Positions 22,031 through 34,389 of a DNA stretch of 64,000 nucleotides are shown here, piece after piece. Every line of letters starts with the position of its first letter. The first letter of the stretch is position 1. The stretch comes from Flaveria trinervia (Eukaryota > Streptophyta > Magnoliopsida > Asterales > Asteraceae). The DNA lies in contig CM046452.1 in the NCBI GenBank assembly GCA_025506515.1, positions 75,862,876 through 75,926,875 on the forward strand, read 5' to 3'. The position numbers and the translations under genes were made by a program. The notes below the pieces were generated by a model, which did not search any database, was not told the DNA's origin, and was given only the letters and a program-made list of their open reading frames with translations.

Positions 22031-25000
22031 ATGATGCGTCTTTTCGGCAGAGGAACTTCCGGCGACTCATCATCTTCAAAGTCGCCGTCGCCGTCGTCTC
22101 CCTCGACGCCTCTGTTCTCTCCGTCCACCGCCGTCGCCTCCGGCCCCGCCAGACCTATTCGCCTCGTCTATTGCGACGAGAGAGGGAAGTTTCAGATGGA
22201 TCCCGAAGCTGTTGCTCTTCTTCAGCTTGTTAAAGAGCCAATCGGAGTTGTTTCGGTCTGCGGTCGTGCTCGTCAAGGCAAGAGTTACATTCTGAATCAG
22301 GTATTGTTCCTCTGTGTAGAACTTACTTAGGTTTGTGGCTGTTTAATGATGTTGGAAATGCTTCATTCACGATCCTTTGATTGTATAGCGTGTAGGAGTT
22401 TGTTATTTAGTTTAGATACTAGGGTTTTAAGTGAAGACACTGTTTAATTATGTGGTTAGTTTGGTAGAAGTTAGTTTATTGGCTTTTGTTTAGGGTGTTA
22501 CGAGGAAATGTGTAACTGCACCATGATACGGTTATGCATGCTTAGTAGGTAGTTATCTTAAATCTAGGGTTTTAGATGGACCGTGGTATTATTATTTGGA
22601 AGCTTGTTTGTTTGTGTTGTTATGCTGTAGATTATAGATTTGTTAGGCTACAGGTACTGCCTGAATTGGGCACAGTAAGACAAGCTTGGCCTGTGGAGTG
22701 TCTTTTGTTTCATTTATGGCATTCGCAATCTCTTTATTTCTCCCACTACTGCCAAATTTTGACTGCTTTTTACTGGAGTTGGTGGTGTTTATATATTGAG
22801 TTTATAGTATGTTGCTTATTCTAGAGTTAGCATTTTGGTTGTCGTGGCTCTAAGGACTTGATTATGTAATTAATAGGGTTAAATTGGTAGTAGAAGGTAC
22901 TACGGAAATTGGAATACTTGATTCGTGATTCATTGATTGTATACTGTATAGTGTTTTGTTATTTGATTTAGATATATTAGGGTTTAAGTGAAGACATTGT
23001 TTATAAAGAATTAGTTAATTCGGTAGATATTAGTTTATTGGTTTTAGTCCAGGGTGTTACCAAGAAATGAGTAACTGCACGGCTGCAGTGCTGCACCACG
23101 ATAGACTATGCAGTAGTTTATAGGTTACATATATTGCACCATGATACGACTATGGTTAGTTATTCTGAAGCTAGGGTTTAAATGGACCGTGAAATAATTC
23201 TTGGAAACTTGTTTGTTCGAACTGCTATGCAGTGGATTATAGGTTACAGATATTGCTTGCATTGGACACAGCAAGACAAGGATGGACTGTGGAGTCTCTT
23301 CTGCTTCATTTGTAGAATTAAAAATCCAATTTTTCTCCCACTAATGCCAAATTTTACTTTTTTGTTGAAATTAGTAAATGTTTAGATGGCGAAATTTTAG
23401 TACGTTGCTTATTCTAGAGTTTGCATTTTGGGTGTTGTGGCTCTAAGGAGCTGATTTTTAATATGTAGGTTTACTGTTTACATTGGTAGTAGAAGGTACT
23501 CAGCAATTGGAACACTCTTATGTCTTTGTAAACACTTCAGGTTTTGCATGCTGCATACCACTATTCTGCTAAATGTTTGATATAAGTTTTTGTTTTATCC
23601 TTTATCCTTCATTGTAAATTATTCGTTAGTAATGGTCATCAACACTGAGGTCCTGGTTTCATCCTTTGTTTATATCTACATACTTTTAACTTCTTAGTTT
23701 TAAGTTTGGAATAATTCATATGATTTGCAAGTATGGCCGCAACTAAAAGAAACTTACAGGTTCAGTAGGCGTGTAGCAGAAATTATGTATGGTGTTAAAA
23801 GTCTCGTAATCATAATCATACCCCGGGTATCCCATCCATAGCAAGGCTACGGACAGGGTACGGGGAGGGTGAGATGCAGGCAAGTCTTACCTCTAACCCG
23901 TAGGTTAGAGAGGCTGCTTACAGCGAGACCCCCCGCTCCAGATCTCATAAAAGGAACTAATCACCCACAGCGCCTGAACCCAACGTACAACAAGACATGG
24001 TGTTAAAAGTCTATTTAACAGAATAGTTTAACTACTACTAAAATGAACCTAAAAGAGAAGCCTTCTTTAGGTGATTTTGGATATATATGAAGGTCCATAT
24101 ATAATTGAAGCTTATTAGCGCTACACAATATAACTGTAACTTCAAGTTTGAGACATTTAACCTATTTTGTAGAAAATGTTAGCATCTGGTTTGGAATGGT
24201 GCATACTGCATAAATAATTTAGCTTATTATAATCTCTTACAACCGCAGGTCATGTGACGTAATCTGCGACGTATTGGTCTAGTATATTTCTATATCTGAC
24301 AAAAGTTGACCTCTGCACATGTTTCATTTGTTATTTTAACGGTACAGTGATAGGAAATTTCAGTGCATCTTATATGTATATTGATGGCATGACCATGTTA
24401 AAAATCGTTAGCTTTCACTTTTAAGATAAGTGGCAAAATCGATCAAGTTTGGGGCTTTCATTGTGATACTTTTTCTTTTACCTTTTGTAGCTTCTTGGAA
24501 GGAGTAGTGGATTCCAGGTGGCATCAACTCACCGTCCATGCACCAAAGGGCTTTGGCTTTGGAGTACTCCTTTAAGGAGAACGGCTCTTGATGGAACTGA
24601 ATACAATCTCTTACTGATAGACAGTGAAGGAATTGATGCTTATGATCAAACGGTTCGCTTGGCTCTCAAAAGATCTAGTTCTATAAATTGTCTTTTGATC
24701 TTCTGTAACTTTCTTTTTTGTTGTCATTCAACAGGGAACTTATAGCACACAGATATTCTCTCTGGCTGTGCTTTTATCCAGCATGTTCATATACAACCAG
24801 GTCAGAGTTTTGCTCATCTTCTTGATTCATTCTTTGCATAGCTGTTACTTCATCTGACAGATTATACCCTCTGTGTATCAGATGGGAGGTATAGATGAGG
24901 CTGCACTGGATCGTCTCTCTCTTGTAACTGAAATGACCAAGCATATTCGAGTAAGAGCTTCTGGTGGGAAGACCACTGCTTCTGAGCTTGGACAATTCTC

Positions 25001-28000
25001 TCCTATCTTTGTTTGGCTTCTAAGGGTACATTCATGCTGTTCTAATTTTTACTGATATGTAGACTCTAGAGGTGGCACTATTTTGTTATGGGTTTAAGTT
25101 TAACCAGATGGCCTGGCTGGGTCCCTGTTGTCAATAGCGGCTATAGCGACCGCTATAGCGCGCTATGTAGCGTGGCGCCAATCGGTCGCTATTTGTAATA
25201 GCGACTACATAGCGGTATTATTTATTAATTTTTTTATTTATTTTATTTTTTATTTGGTAAATATGAGATTTAGATGATTAGTAATCAAGTATTTTAGCTA
25301 TTTTGGGGTCTTTGCTTAGATTTCCTATTACTTTATTACTAAACATGCTTATCTATTGAATGTAAAACAATCTTACATATTATTCTACTTAATTGCTAAA
25401 CATGAAATAGCGGTCGCTATTTACCGCTATTCGCTACGTAGCATATAGGTGGCTTGTCGCTATTTACCGCTATTCCCTATTGACAACTATGGGCTGGGTT
25501 GACTTGAAATACGTTTTCTCTTATAGGTTTAAAGTTTTCCCCCCTAAATATTGTCTCAAGAGGTAATTACAAAAATTATTATTGTTTGACAGCAATCTAA
25601 TTTTGAATTATAATTTAATAGGTTTTTGTGCGTTACGAATTACACTTTGTCGCTTGTGACCTTTGTAATCCATCTCACTCGTATCTTTATTAGCTGTTCT
25701 TATTATGATGTTGCCTGTTTGGCTAGCCAAATATAACATAATCTGAATCGACCCATTAACAAATAACCGGGTTGAAGTTTACCAGCGGTCCACCATGCAC
25801 CTCTAGGTGACATATATATGAGGCTATTCGGATGACTCATTGAGTTGCTGATCAGCCTGATCTTACTAGTCATGCTAGGTAGCCAGGTACTGCTATTATC
25901 GTATTGTTTTGCTTACTATCATGTTCCAATTTGCAGGATTTCTATCTGGATTTGGTGGAGGATAACAGGAAAATAACTCCCCGTGACTACCTAGAACTTG
26001 CTTTGAGGCCAGTACAAGGTGATGCAAGAGATGTCTCTGCCAAAAATGAGGTTTTTCCTTCAGCTCAATCTCCTCTTATTTTAGTTTGTAAATATGTTTT
26101 TGTATTTTATATATTTTTTGGATTCCTGATTCCTGAACAATTGATAATTAATAGATTCGAGAATCCATTAGAGCACTCTTTCCAGACAGGGAATGCTTCA
26201 CACTTGTGAGACCTTTGAGCAATGAAAAAGAGCTCCAGCGGCTTGACCGAATATCAGTTAGTAATCTCTCTTTCGAACACAAAAATAATCTTTGATTTTT
26301 ATACCATCATGGTTCTGTAATTTTGTGTGTAGTCTTACCTTTTAGAATTTTGATGTGACATAGATGGATAAATTGAGGCCAGAGTTCAAGTTAGGACTGG
26401 ATGCATTAACTAGGTTTGTTTTTGAGAGGACTAGACCCAAACAAGTAGGGGCCACAGTGATGACCGGACCCATTTTTGCTGGCATTACCCAGTCATTTTT
26501 GGATGCACTCAATAATGGTGCAGTGCCAACAATAACTTCCTCATGGCAGGTTAGTTCTATATGCATTTCTTTCGTCTTCATTACAATCCGTTATGTCATT
26601 GGCATTATTATTGCTGCTAATCTGTCAGCTCAGATTGTTTTGATATATGGAGTTGATGGATGTGGGGATATCTAATTAAGGAGGCCTCACACATTACTTA
26701 ACAACTGTCACTATCTTCTATCCTGTAATTCTAGTGCTATAATACTGTTTGTTGGTCTACTTCTGATAATACGTTTATACACATCTGATTATCACATGAT
26801 GACATTAGATTTATTTCTATAGGCTTATTTTAAATTGATCACTTGTATTGATATGCTGTTTAAGAAGTTCACAATTCATTTTATGTATATTAATTGTCAT
26901 GGTTTCCCTATTGTGCTTTAATATTTTTAGCAAAGTTCTCAACTATTTTCATTTTCCAGAGTGTTGAGGAAACAGAATGCCAAAGGGCTTTAGAACATGC
27001 TACTGAAGTTTACAAGTCTTCTTTCGACAGTACAAAGCCCCCTGAAGAAGTGCGGTTTTTGTGATCTTCATTATCTTTTGCACCTCAATTTTACCAAATA
27101 ATCATACGGTGCAATAATTCATTTTCACATGCTTGCAGGCTGCAATACGAGAAGCGCATGAAGAAGCTGTTCAGAAGGCTGTGGCTGCTTTTAATTCAAT
27201 TGCTGTTGGGGCTGGTTCTGTTAGGCAAAAATCTGAAAAGCGTCTTCATGCTTTCTTGAAAAAAGAATTTGAGGTAGCTTATCTTGGAAACCTTTATTAC
27301 ATGCTAAGTTTTTTTTTTGTATATTCACATAAACTATTTGATATACAAGTGGCACACCTCACTTATCTCTCAATATTTGTGAACATATCTTGGAAACCTT
27401 TATTACATTGCTAAGATTTTTTTTGTATATTCACATAACTATTTGATATACAAGTGTCACACCTCATTTATCTCTCAATATTTGTGAACATATCTTGGAA
27501 ACTTTTATTACATGCTAAGGTTTTTTTTTTGTTTTTTCTTAATTTTTTTTTATTTTTAAATTTATATTCACATAAACTATGATATACAAGTGGAAAACCC
27601 CTCTTATCACTCAATATTTGTGAACATTCATCCGATGAAAAGGTTCTATGAAACTGTTGCTATCCATCACTCAATGCACACTACCTCATATTCACAGATC
27701 TTCAATGATGATTGTAACAGGACCAGGTGTTAAGAGTTATGTATACGTAGTTCTAAATCCACTATTATTTCAAATACTTGAGTTCTGAATATTTGTAGTT
27801 AACTTCTGAGACATTTGAAGAACTAATTAAATAAATGATGTCCCATGCAGATGAATGTGAAGTTATAGAGTCATAAATTTCATGCTATTATTAAACAAAT
27901 ATCAGGTGCTATGGTTTTGAGCAACCGAGTGGTATCGGTTTCTTTTTTATTTTTGTATATCTGTTTTTAGCAGTGTAAATAGATTTATAATGACAAATGT

Positions 28001-31000
28001 TTTCATAGTGACTGCTAACCCTCTGTCACAAAAAAAATTAGCATTTTTTACTTCAATGAAATCTTGTATCTTACTTTTTACTGTTTAAATGAAACTTGTG
28101 CTACTATCTTGATCGTCATCCAGTTATGTTGATACATATTTCTAATCTTTTTGATGCAGGATTATAAAAGAGAGGCCTTTATGAAGGCTTACATGCAATG
28201 CTCAAATGCCATACAGAAAATGGAGAAAGATCTAAGAACAGCCTGTCAAGCTCCTGCTGCAAAGTTTGATGATATTCTGAAGGTATTACCATATTGCTTT
28301 CTATGTATGGAAGTGCTACACTGTTGACCCTTCTTTGGTCATAGTTTTGTTTTCAGGAGTGCTGAAATCAGTTTAAATGTGTGTGGATGAGTTCATCTGT
28401 TTTTTAATGTCATTTCACACTATGGCTGTTAGTATTGACTATTGACCAACCTTGCAAACTTCCAAAGAAAGTCAAAAGTTTTAAGTATAATTCTACAATT
28501 GAGAGTATGTAGTTAAAATGAACTAAAAATTTAACTTCAAGCATTACTCCTAAGTACCAGATAACTGGCCCTACTTCTGAACTTAAAAAATCATTCCTAA
28601 CGTTGCTCTTTTTGCAAAGCCGACCTGGATGGTTATAGATTTTTAAAATTATCTTTTTGTTTATCCCCATGAACTGTTTATGGTACTCTCTAAATAATAA
28701 ACTGTTATTAAGTTTTCATTTACTACATAATATATACGAGTTAAAAGGTAAATGACATCACATTTACAGTTCTAGCGTTTTCAGAGTGACAGACACAGTT
28801 TTAGGTTTGGTAGCATGTCACTGGCCGGATCTTTTCTTGAATTTTTTATGTACTTATAGTGTTAAGAAGAAATGCAATTTTGGACGTTTAAATACTTTTA
28901 AATTTTGTTTACATATTCTAGTGATCATGAAGGTTCATAACTATTTTGTCTTTGTCATGTAGGTTCTTGATCAGCTATTAAACAGCTATGAAACAACTTC
29001 ATATGGTCCAGAGAAGTGGCAGAAGCTAGCTTCTTTTTTGCGACAAAGGTTTCAGTCTTATATATTTTATTTTTTAAAATTACTTTGCTAGTTTCACTTT
29101 CTTGATATTTGAATTTTTTTTGATGTTTTAGCATAGAAGGTCCAATCCTTGACTTTGTCAAGAAGCAGATAGATCATATTTCTTCAGAGAAAAGTTCCCT
29201 CCGGTTAAAATGCCGGTCAATTGAAGATAAAATGGGATTGCTTACCAAGCAACTAGAAGCTAGTGAAAAATACAAATCCGATTACTTAAAACGCTACGAA
29301 GATGCCATTAATGACAAAAATAAGCTTACAGAGGAATACATGAACCGAATAGCCGATCTTAAAAAGAATTCCAGCTCATTAGATGAAAAATACTCCAGTT
29401 TATCAAAAGCTCTTGAAGCTTCCAAACATGAATCCATGGAATGGAAAAGAAAGTATGACGTGGCGTTGTCTAAACAGAAAGCAGGGGAAGAACAAGCGTC
29501 ATCTGAAGTAGCAAATCTTAAGGCTAGAAGCAGTGCAGCAGAAGCAAGATTGGCTGCTGCAAGGGAACAGACTTTGTCTGCTCAAGAGGAAGCTGGTGAG
29601 TGGAAACGTAAGTATGATATTGCTGTTAGAGAAGCAAAGATCGCACTTGAAAAAGCTGCTGCTGTACAAGACCGTGCAAGTAAACAAACTCAGCTTCGTG
29701 AGGATGCTCTACGAGCAGAGATTGCTGGCACAATTGCTGAGAAGGTGACATTTTATAATTACTGTTTGCTGTTTTTTAAAAAAAACGTTGAAACCTGGTT
29801 ATTTATTTAGCTGCAATTTGATTTGAACTGCAGGAAGCTGAGATAAAGGACAAGACATTGAAGATTGAACAGGCTGAGCAGCGTGTAACGACTCTGAGTT
29901 TGGAGTTGAAGGTAAGTGTGTTATGGAATAGCCACCAACATTGGAAACATTTTCATGTTATTGACCTTTTGAATTAGAACTATCCTACATTCCTACTTGG
30001 CTTAATTGCAACAAATTATTTCTAGTTTATATCAAGAAAGAAGAGGAACAATTCTGGCAAGAACGTATGATTATGAGTAATAGTGCCAACTAAGATGTCC
30101 TTTTCATAGATGGGAGATGTGTTGGGTGTAGGCTTCATATGGATTAAATTTAGAGCAGTTGGGCTTGGCCAGCCCAAGCTCTAAATGGGCCTAGTTTAGT
30201 TGGTTAGTTAACTTAAGAAATGAACACTAATTATAGCTTATAAATCTATCTCTTTGTACTTGTAATCATTGTCACTCAATAACAAGAAAAACCCTAATTG
30301 CTCTAAGAGGACGTAGGTTGCACACCACGACCGAACCTCTATAAATCTCTTGTGTCGTTTACTCCTTTACTGTGTTTTTTCATGTGTTCGTGTGTGCTTT
30401 GATCCTAACAATACGGGCTGGCTTTGTAGTGGGCCCTTTGGTTGAAACAAGTCATTTTAGCGTGAATAGTGATTTGTAATCGTTAAATGTTTAGTTATAC
30501 TGATACACTACTAAAATGGATTTTCGCCACGAACTTGCATGTTCAAAAGCCTGGGCACAACACAGAACTTTAGTGGTGTACAAATCAATTCTAGTTTAGT
30601 GGGTTGAAATGTGCATGGTCAAGTCAGGGTACCGTTCTAATTCATCAGTTAAATTGTGTTTTTTGTTCATTTCTTAGTTTTTTATATGAATGCTTAATGT
30701 GTTCATTATGATATCAAGACCTTTAAAAATATTTGAATGAATCATTTAGGAGGTTGTATGCATTAGATTTGGATGACTTTCAACCTTTGCAACCCGCTTG
30801 ATGAGTTGATTCTCCATTTAGTCAACTTCTTCTCACTTGACCTGTTTGAGATAATACGCACACTAGGTCGACTCTTTCATAAGTAAATTGGTCGAAACGC
30901 TACTCTTTTTACGATTTATTTGTGGGCAACTCATATGAACTTTTGTTTTAAAAAAAACTACTGTTAGCTTGCAATTAAAATCAAAGTACAATCTCAGTGG

Positions 31001-32145
31001 TGTAAAAAGTCACCCAACATATAAAAATTTCAAGTATGTGACTTGTTTAAGATGTTTTAATGCTATGTATTTTGATTCTCAGGCTGCTGAGTCCAAGATA
31101 AAGAGTTATGATTTAGAAATATCCACTTTAAAAAGTGATATCAAGGAGTTAGGTGAAAGGTTAGAAAGTGCGAACACAACAGCTCAATCATATGAAAAAG
31201 AATCAAGAATTCTGGAGCAAGAACGAATTCATCTAGAGCAGAAATACCGATCTGAGTTTGACCGATTTGAGGAAGTCCAAGAAAGATGTAGAAATGCTGA
31301 AAAAGAAACCAAAAGAGCAATTGAGTTAGCTGATATTGCCCGTGCAGAAGCCGTAACTGCCCAGAAAGAGAAAAATGAAATTCAACGAGCAGCCGGTGAA
31401 AGGCTGACTGAAATAGCAAGGCTTGAGAGACGTATCGAGAGCCTAGAAAGACAAAAACACGATTTAACTGATGAATTAGAACGGTTCCAAGCTGCTGAGC
31501 TGGATGCTGTATCTAAAGTTTCAATGTTAGAGGCAAGAGTTGAAGAGAGAGAGAAAGAGATAGAAACATTACTAAAGTCAAACAACGAACAACGAGCTAC
31601 TACTGTACATGTACTCGAAAGCCTTTTGGAAACCGAACGAGCAGCTCGGGCAGAAGCCACTAACCGGCAGAAGCACTTTCAGTTCAGTTGCAAGCCACAC
31701 AAGGGAAGCTTGATTTGCTCCAACAACAAATGACAGCTGTCCGCCTTAACGAGTCTGCACTAGACAGCAAACTAAGAACAGCTTCACATGGAAAACGGTT
31801 TAGGGTTGAAGATAATGAAATGGGAACCAATTCAGTTCAAGAAACTGGTATTAACAATGATGGAGATAGAGCAGTTAGAGGAAATAAGAGGTCTAGGAGT
31901 ATGACTAGCCCGCCAAAGTTTGTTTCAACTGAAGATGGTGGTTCGGTTTTTAGAGGCGATGATGATTATAATAACAGTAACCATAGTCAGCCTATCAGTA
32001 ATGAAGATTACACCAAATTCACTGTTCTGAAACTCAAGCAAGAGCTCACAAAACACAATTTTGGTGAAGAGTTGCTTCAGCTGAAGAATCCCAACAAGAA
32101 GATCTTCTGGCTCTATATGAAAGATGTGTTCTCCAGAAATCTTAA
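22031..32145 (+). CDS. GBPL3: GBPL3-type guanylate-binding-like GTPase, 14 exons
   Basis: Exons: 22031-22300, 24491-24652, 24735-24800, 24882-25025, 25937-26050, 26155-26256, 26364-26549, 26960-27049, 27139-27273, 28160-28282, 28963-29048, 29132-29744, 29834-29911, 31083-32145; all introns GT-AG. The predicted protein is about 1077 residues, like Arabidopsis GBPL3 (At5g46070). N-terminal GBP GTPase domain: P-loop GRARQGKS (about residue 80), RPCTKGLW, LLLIDSEG, FVWLLRDF. A helical GBP domain follows (from about 320), then a long charged coiled coil (about 475-980), a basic GNKRSRS stretch and a disordered acidic tail. Family knowledge: GBPL3 forms nuclear condensates in plant immunity. Exon 14 has two apparent 1-base deletions (near 31667 and 32103); conserved sequence resumes after each, ending at 32143-32145. 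These may be assembly errors. The ATG at 22034 is an alternative start. Confidence 0.92.
22345..23500 (+). repeat. Direct duplication of about 0.55 kb in intron 1
   Basis: Intron 1 holds two diverged tandem copies, about 22345-22870 and 22900-23500. Shared blocks include the segment around AAGTGAAGACA, AGGGTGTTAC and ATGGACCGTG, then a block ending near TCTCCCAC. The divergence is substantial, so the duplication is old. No splice-compatible coding sequence lies inside. Confidence 0.8.
23805..23996 (-). mobile_element. SINE-like retroposon in intron 1
   Basis: 192 bp flanked by the perfect 16-bp duplication ATGGTGTTAAAAGTCT (23789-23804 and 23997-24012). Long variable duplications are typical of LINE-driven retroposition. 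Read on the minus strand it ends in a simple ATGATT-type tail, as SINEs do. The body has the CTTACCTCTAACCCGTAGG and AGAGAGGCTGC segment shared by many plant SINE-like repeats. A diverged relative may lie at 61735-61850. Confidence 0.75.
25123..25491. mobile_element. hAT-like MITE in intron 4
   Basis: 369 bp with terminal inverted repeats sharing GTTGTCAATAG and the 8-bp duplication GGCTGGGT at 25115-25122 and 25492-25499. Subterminal regions on both sides are packed with TAGCGG, TAGCGAC and their complements, giving strong self-complementarity; subterminal short motifs are typical of hAT transposase binding regions. No ORF. Confidence 0.88.
27285..27632 (+). repeat. Threefold tandem repeat of about 105-135 bp in intron 9
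   Basis: Three copies begin near 27285, 27390 and 27495. Each contains CTTGGAAAC, TTTATTACAT, a T run, TATATTCACATAA, TGATATACAAGTG and CTCAATATTTGTGAACAT. The third copy has a longer T-rich middle. It starts immediately after exon 9, so the first copy includes the region just past the splice donor. Confidence 0.88.
30120..30410 (+). mobile_element. Small solo LTR or TRIM-like element in intron 13
   Basis: 291 bp starting TGTTGGGTGTAGG and ending GATCCTAACA, so the ends are short inverted repeats (TGTTGGG and CCTAACA). The inside looks like an LTR promoter and leader (CTTATAAATC, then a C-rich leader with AACCCTAATT). The flanks (AGATG left, ATACG right) do not form a clean duplication. No internal region, so a solo LTR or a TRIM end. 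Confidence 0.5.
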
Positions 32146-33702
32146 ATGGTTAGTTTGTTTAATATTAACTGTATTTACTGGTGGTATTTTCCACTCATTT
32201 TGCACACTAATGGGTTGATTTAGATTATGTTTTCATCTAAACGAGTCAATTTGGTCAACCAGGTTGGAACCGGGAGTGTGTATTAAAAGCTAATTGCATA
32301 AAAAGTTAAACCAAGTTTGGTTTTTTTAGTACAGTTCCTCATCTTGCATATTGCCTACTATTAAACTACCTATATAATTATGCATGTATCTTGCAGGATT
32401 CGAATTTTCAACATTTTAGATATTTTGCCTGTTTTTTAGACCCATTCATTTTACCACCTCTGTTCATTGGAGCTGACTGAAGCATAATTTCATGCAGGGT
32501 TTCTTCAATTCAAAATTCCAACAATGAAGATCTGATGGGTTTTGTTTGAAGATCCATTTAACGGGTGTAATTTAATTGTGCTAGTTTGTAGTGTAGTTTT
32601 AAATTATCCTGCACATATCTGCTACTAAAACTAGATCTTAGAAACAGAGTTATGATTCATCGGGAGCTTTGCCGGTTCTAGCTATATCCTGCAGATTATG
32701 TTGACTTGATTTGGGCTTGGCATTCATCACGTTTCTTGATTCAGGTGTGTGTTCTTATTAGGTTACTGTATCTTGATTCAGAATGACTGTTTGATTTTGT
32801 GTCATCTGTTATTTTGCCACTGGTGTGTAGTATGTACCCTTTTCAAAACCACATGTTTTTGGTGTTTTTAAAAGATGTCTGCTAATCTCATATGAGGGAT
32901 CATTGACAAGAAGACATTTTTCACCTCTTTTTATATAAAGAAGAGAAAAAATAATTAATCCCCAACCAAAATGATTTAGTTCAAATCCCATATAGATGTA
33001 GATATATTGTAGGAGTGAAGTATATCTAGAGTAAAGTGTTGTTTTAGCTGAAAAAAAATATATGGATTAAAAATACAATATATGAAGTATAAAAACAATT
33101 TGTTTTACTTATGTAACAAACACTTCAAGTGAATAATATGAAGTAGATTTATCCTTGTGTTGCGGCGGGGATTCTTTCACCGTGAAGACTGTAATATAAT
33201 GAAGGCGTATGCTACGGTAAACCGGTGTAGACTACACCACTGGGTGTAGCCTAAGTCAGTCCCATCTAGTTTCCTGCTTTGTTTGTGTTAGACTTGAGCA
33301 ATGTCTACTCAGCTTAAAAAGTCAGTGTACACACACACACACTACAATAGTGCAATACGATCTCTGACAATATGTTGCAAATATATAAAATCAACAATAG
33401 ATAGGTAAACCTTGGGTTTCATAAAAGTTAGTAAATGTGTTGATTTATCCGATCACATTTTCAGCATACTGACTATTTTCTCGTAGTGGGTCATATTATT
33501 ACTGTGACTCGCTTTGATGAGATGTACAATTGTGCAGCTTTAATGTTATCATCCAAGATGAAGTCACATGCCCGATTTGAAAACATAATTAAGCCGGATG
33601 CCGGACAACCTTTAAAGAAAGAGCTAGATGTGTTACAAAATAACAACATAGAACCAGGATGTTGAAGATTTGTAAACTACATAACAAAGGTTGCTCTCTA
33701 AG
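32146..33702. other. 3' UTR and intergenic DNA after the GBPL3-like gene
   Basis: The 3' UTR begins at 32146; its end is not clear, and a CAG at about 32495-32500 could be a 3'-UTR acceptor. A CA microsatellite of about 14 bp lies near 33330. No gene or further mobile element was recognised. Short ORFs here have no protein-like composition. Confidence 0.4.
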
Positions 33703-34388
33703 TAGGGGTGGAAACGAGCCGAGCCACTCATGAGCTACTCGAGATCGGATTATTAAGAAGCTCGAAACGAGTCGAGCTTTATTGAGCACGAGCCGAGCTC
33801 GAGCTTGAAAAAAGCTTATTTAATTATTGAGCCCGAGCCCAAACTTGGTGTATCGAGCTCGAGCCGACTCGCAAGCCTAAATGAACTTTGTATTTGTATA
33901 TTTTTATTTAATTTATTAAATATATATATAAAAAATAAATTATTTAATTTATTAAATATATTATATAAATAATATCTGTTATAGATAAAGTTATGATTAT
34001 AAACAATTAAAAAATATGATTAATGTTATACATAAAAGATATACTTTTAAATATATATTAAAATTAAATATAAAAATTTTAAATAAATATTTAAACAAAT
34101 ATTTAAATAAATTAACGAGCCAAGCCTGAGCTGAGCTCGAGCTTAAAAAAGTATTGTCGAGACGAGCTCGAGCTTTAAAAATAAAGCTCAAAACGAGCCG
34201 AGCTCGAGCTTAAAAATAAAGCTCAAAACGAGCCGAGCTCGAGCTTTAAAAATAAAGCTCAAAACGAACCGAGCTCGAGCTTTAAAAATATAGCTCAAAA
34301 CGAGCCGAGCTCGAGCTCTCCTAAGTCATCACGAGCCGAGCTCGAGCCCATACGAGCTCGGACTCGGCTCGACTCGCTTGCACCCCTA
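33703..34388. mobile_element. GAGCTC-rich hAT-like MITE
   Basis: 686 bp. It starts TAGGGGTGGAAACGAGCCGAG and ends with the near-complement GACTCGCTTGCACCCCTA, giving about 20-bp terminal inverted repeats. The flanks read TCTCTAAG on the left and TCTCAAG (offset by one) on the right, an imperfect 8-bp-type duplication. Both ends are rich in the palindromes GAGCTC and GAGCTCGAGCTC, with an AT-rich centre and no ORF. This resembles a common plant MITE family. Confidence 0.75.
34163..34320. repeat. 36-bp tandem array inside the GAGCTC MITE
   Basis: Just over four copies of a 36-bp unit (CGAGCCGAGCTCGAGCTT, then TAAAAATAAAGCTCAAAA). Each unit contains several interleaved palindromes, so the array could form cruciforms. 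Confidence 0.85.
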
Positions 34389-34389
34389 G

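Noticed and set aside
22576..23385. ORFs of 82 and 67 codons in intron 1
   Set aside because: They are duplicates created by the intron's direct duplication, without conserved-looking protein sequence; the introns on either side splice past them.
24873..24881. Upstream extension of GBPL3 exon 4
   Set aside because: The frame is open before the acceptor, but conserved family sequence resumes exactly after CAG at 24881 (QMGGIDEA across the junction), and the upstream part is intron.
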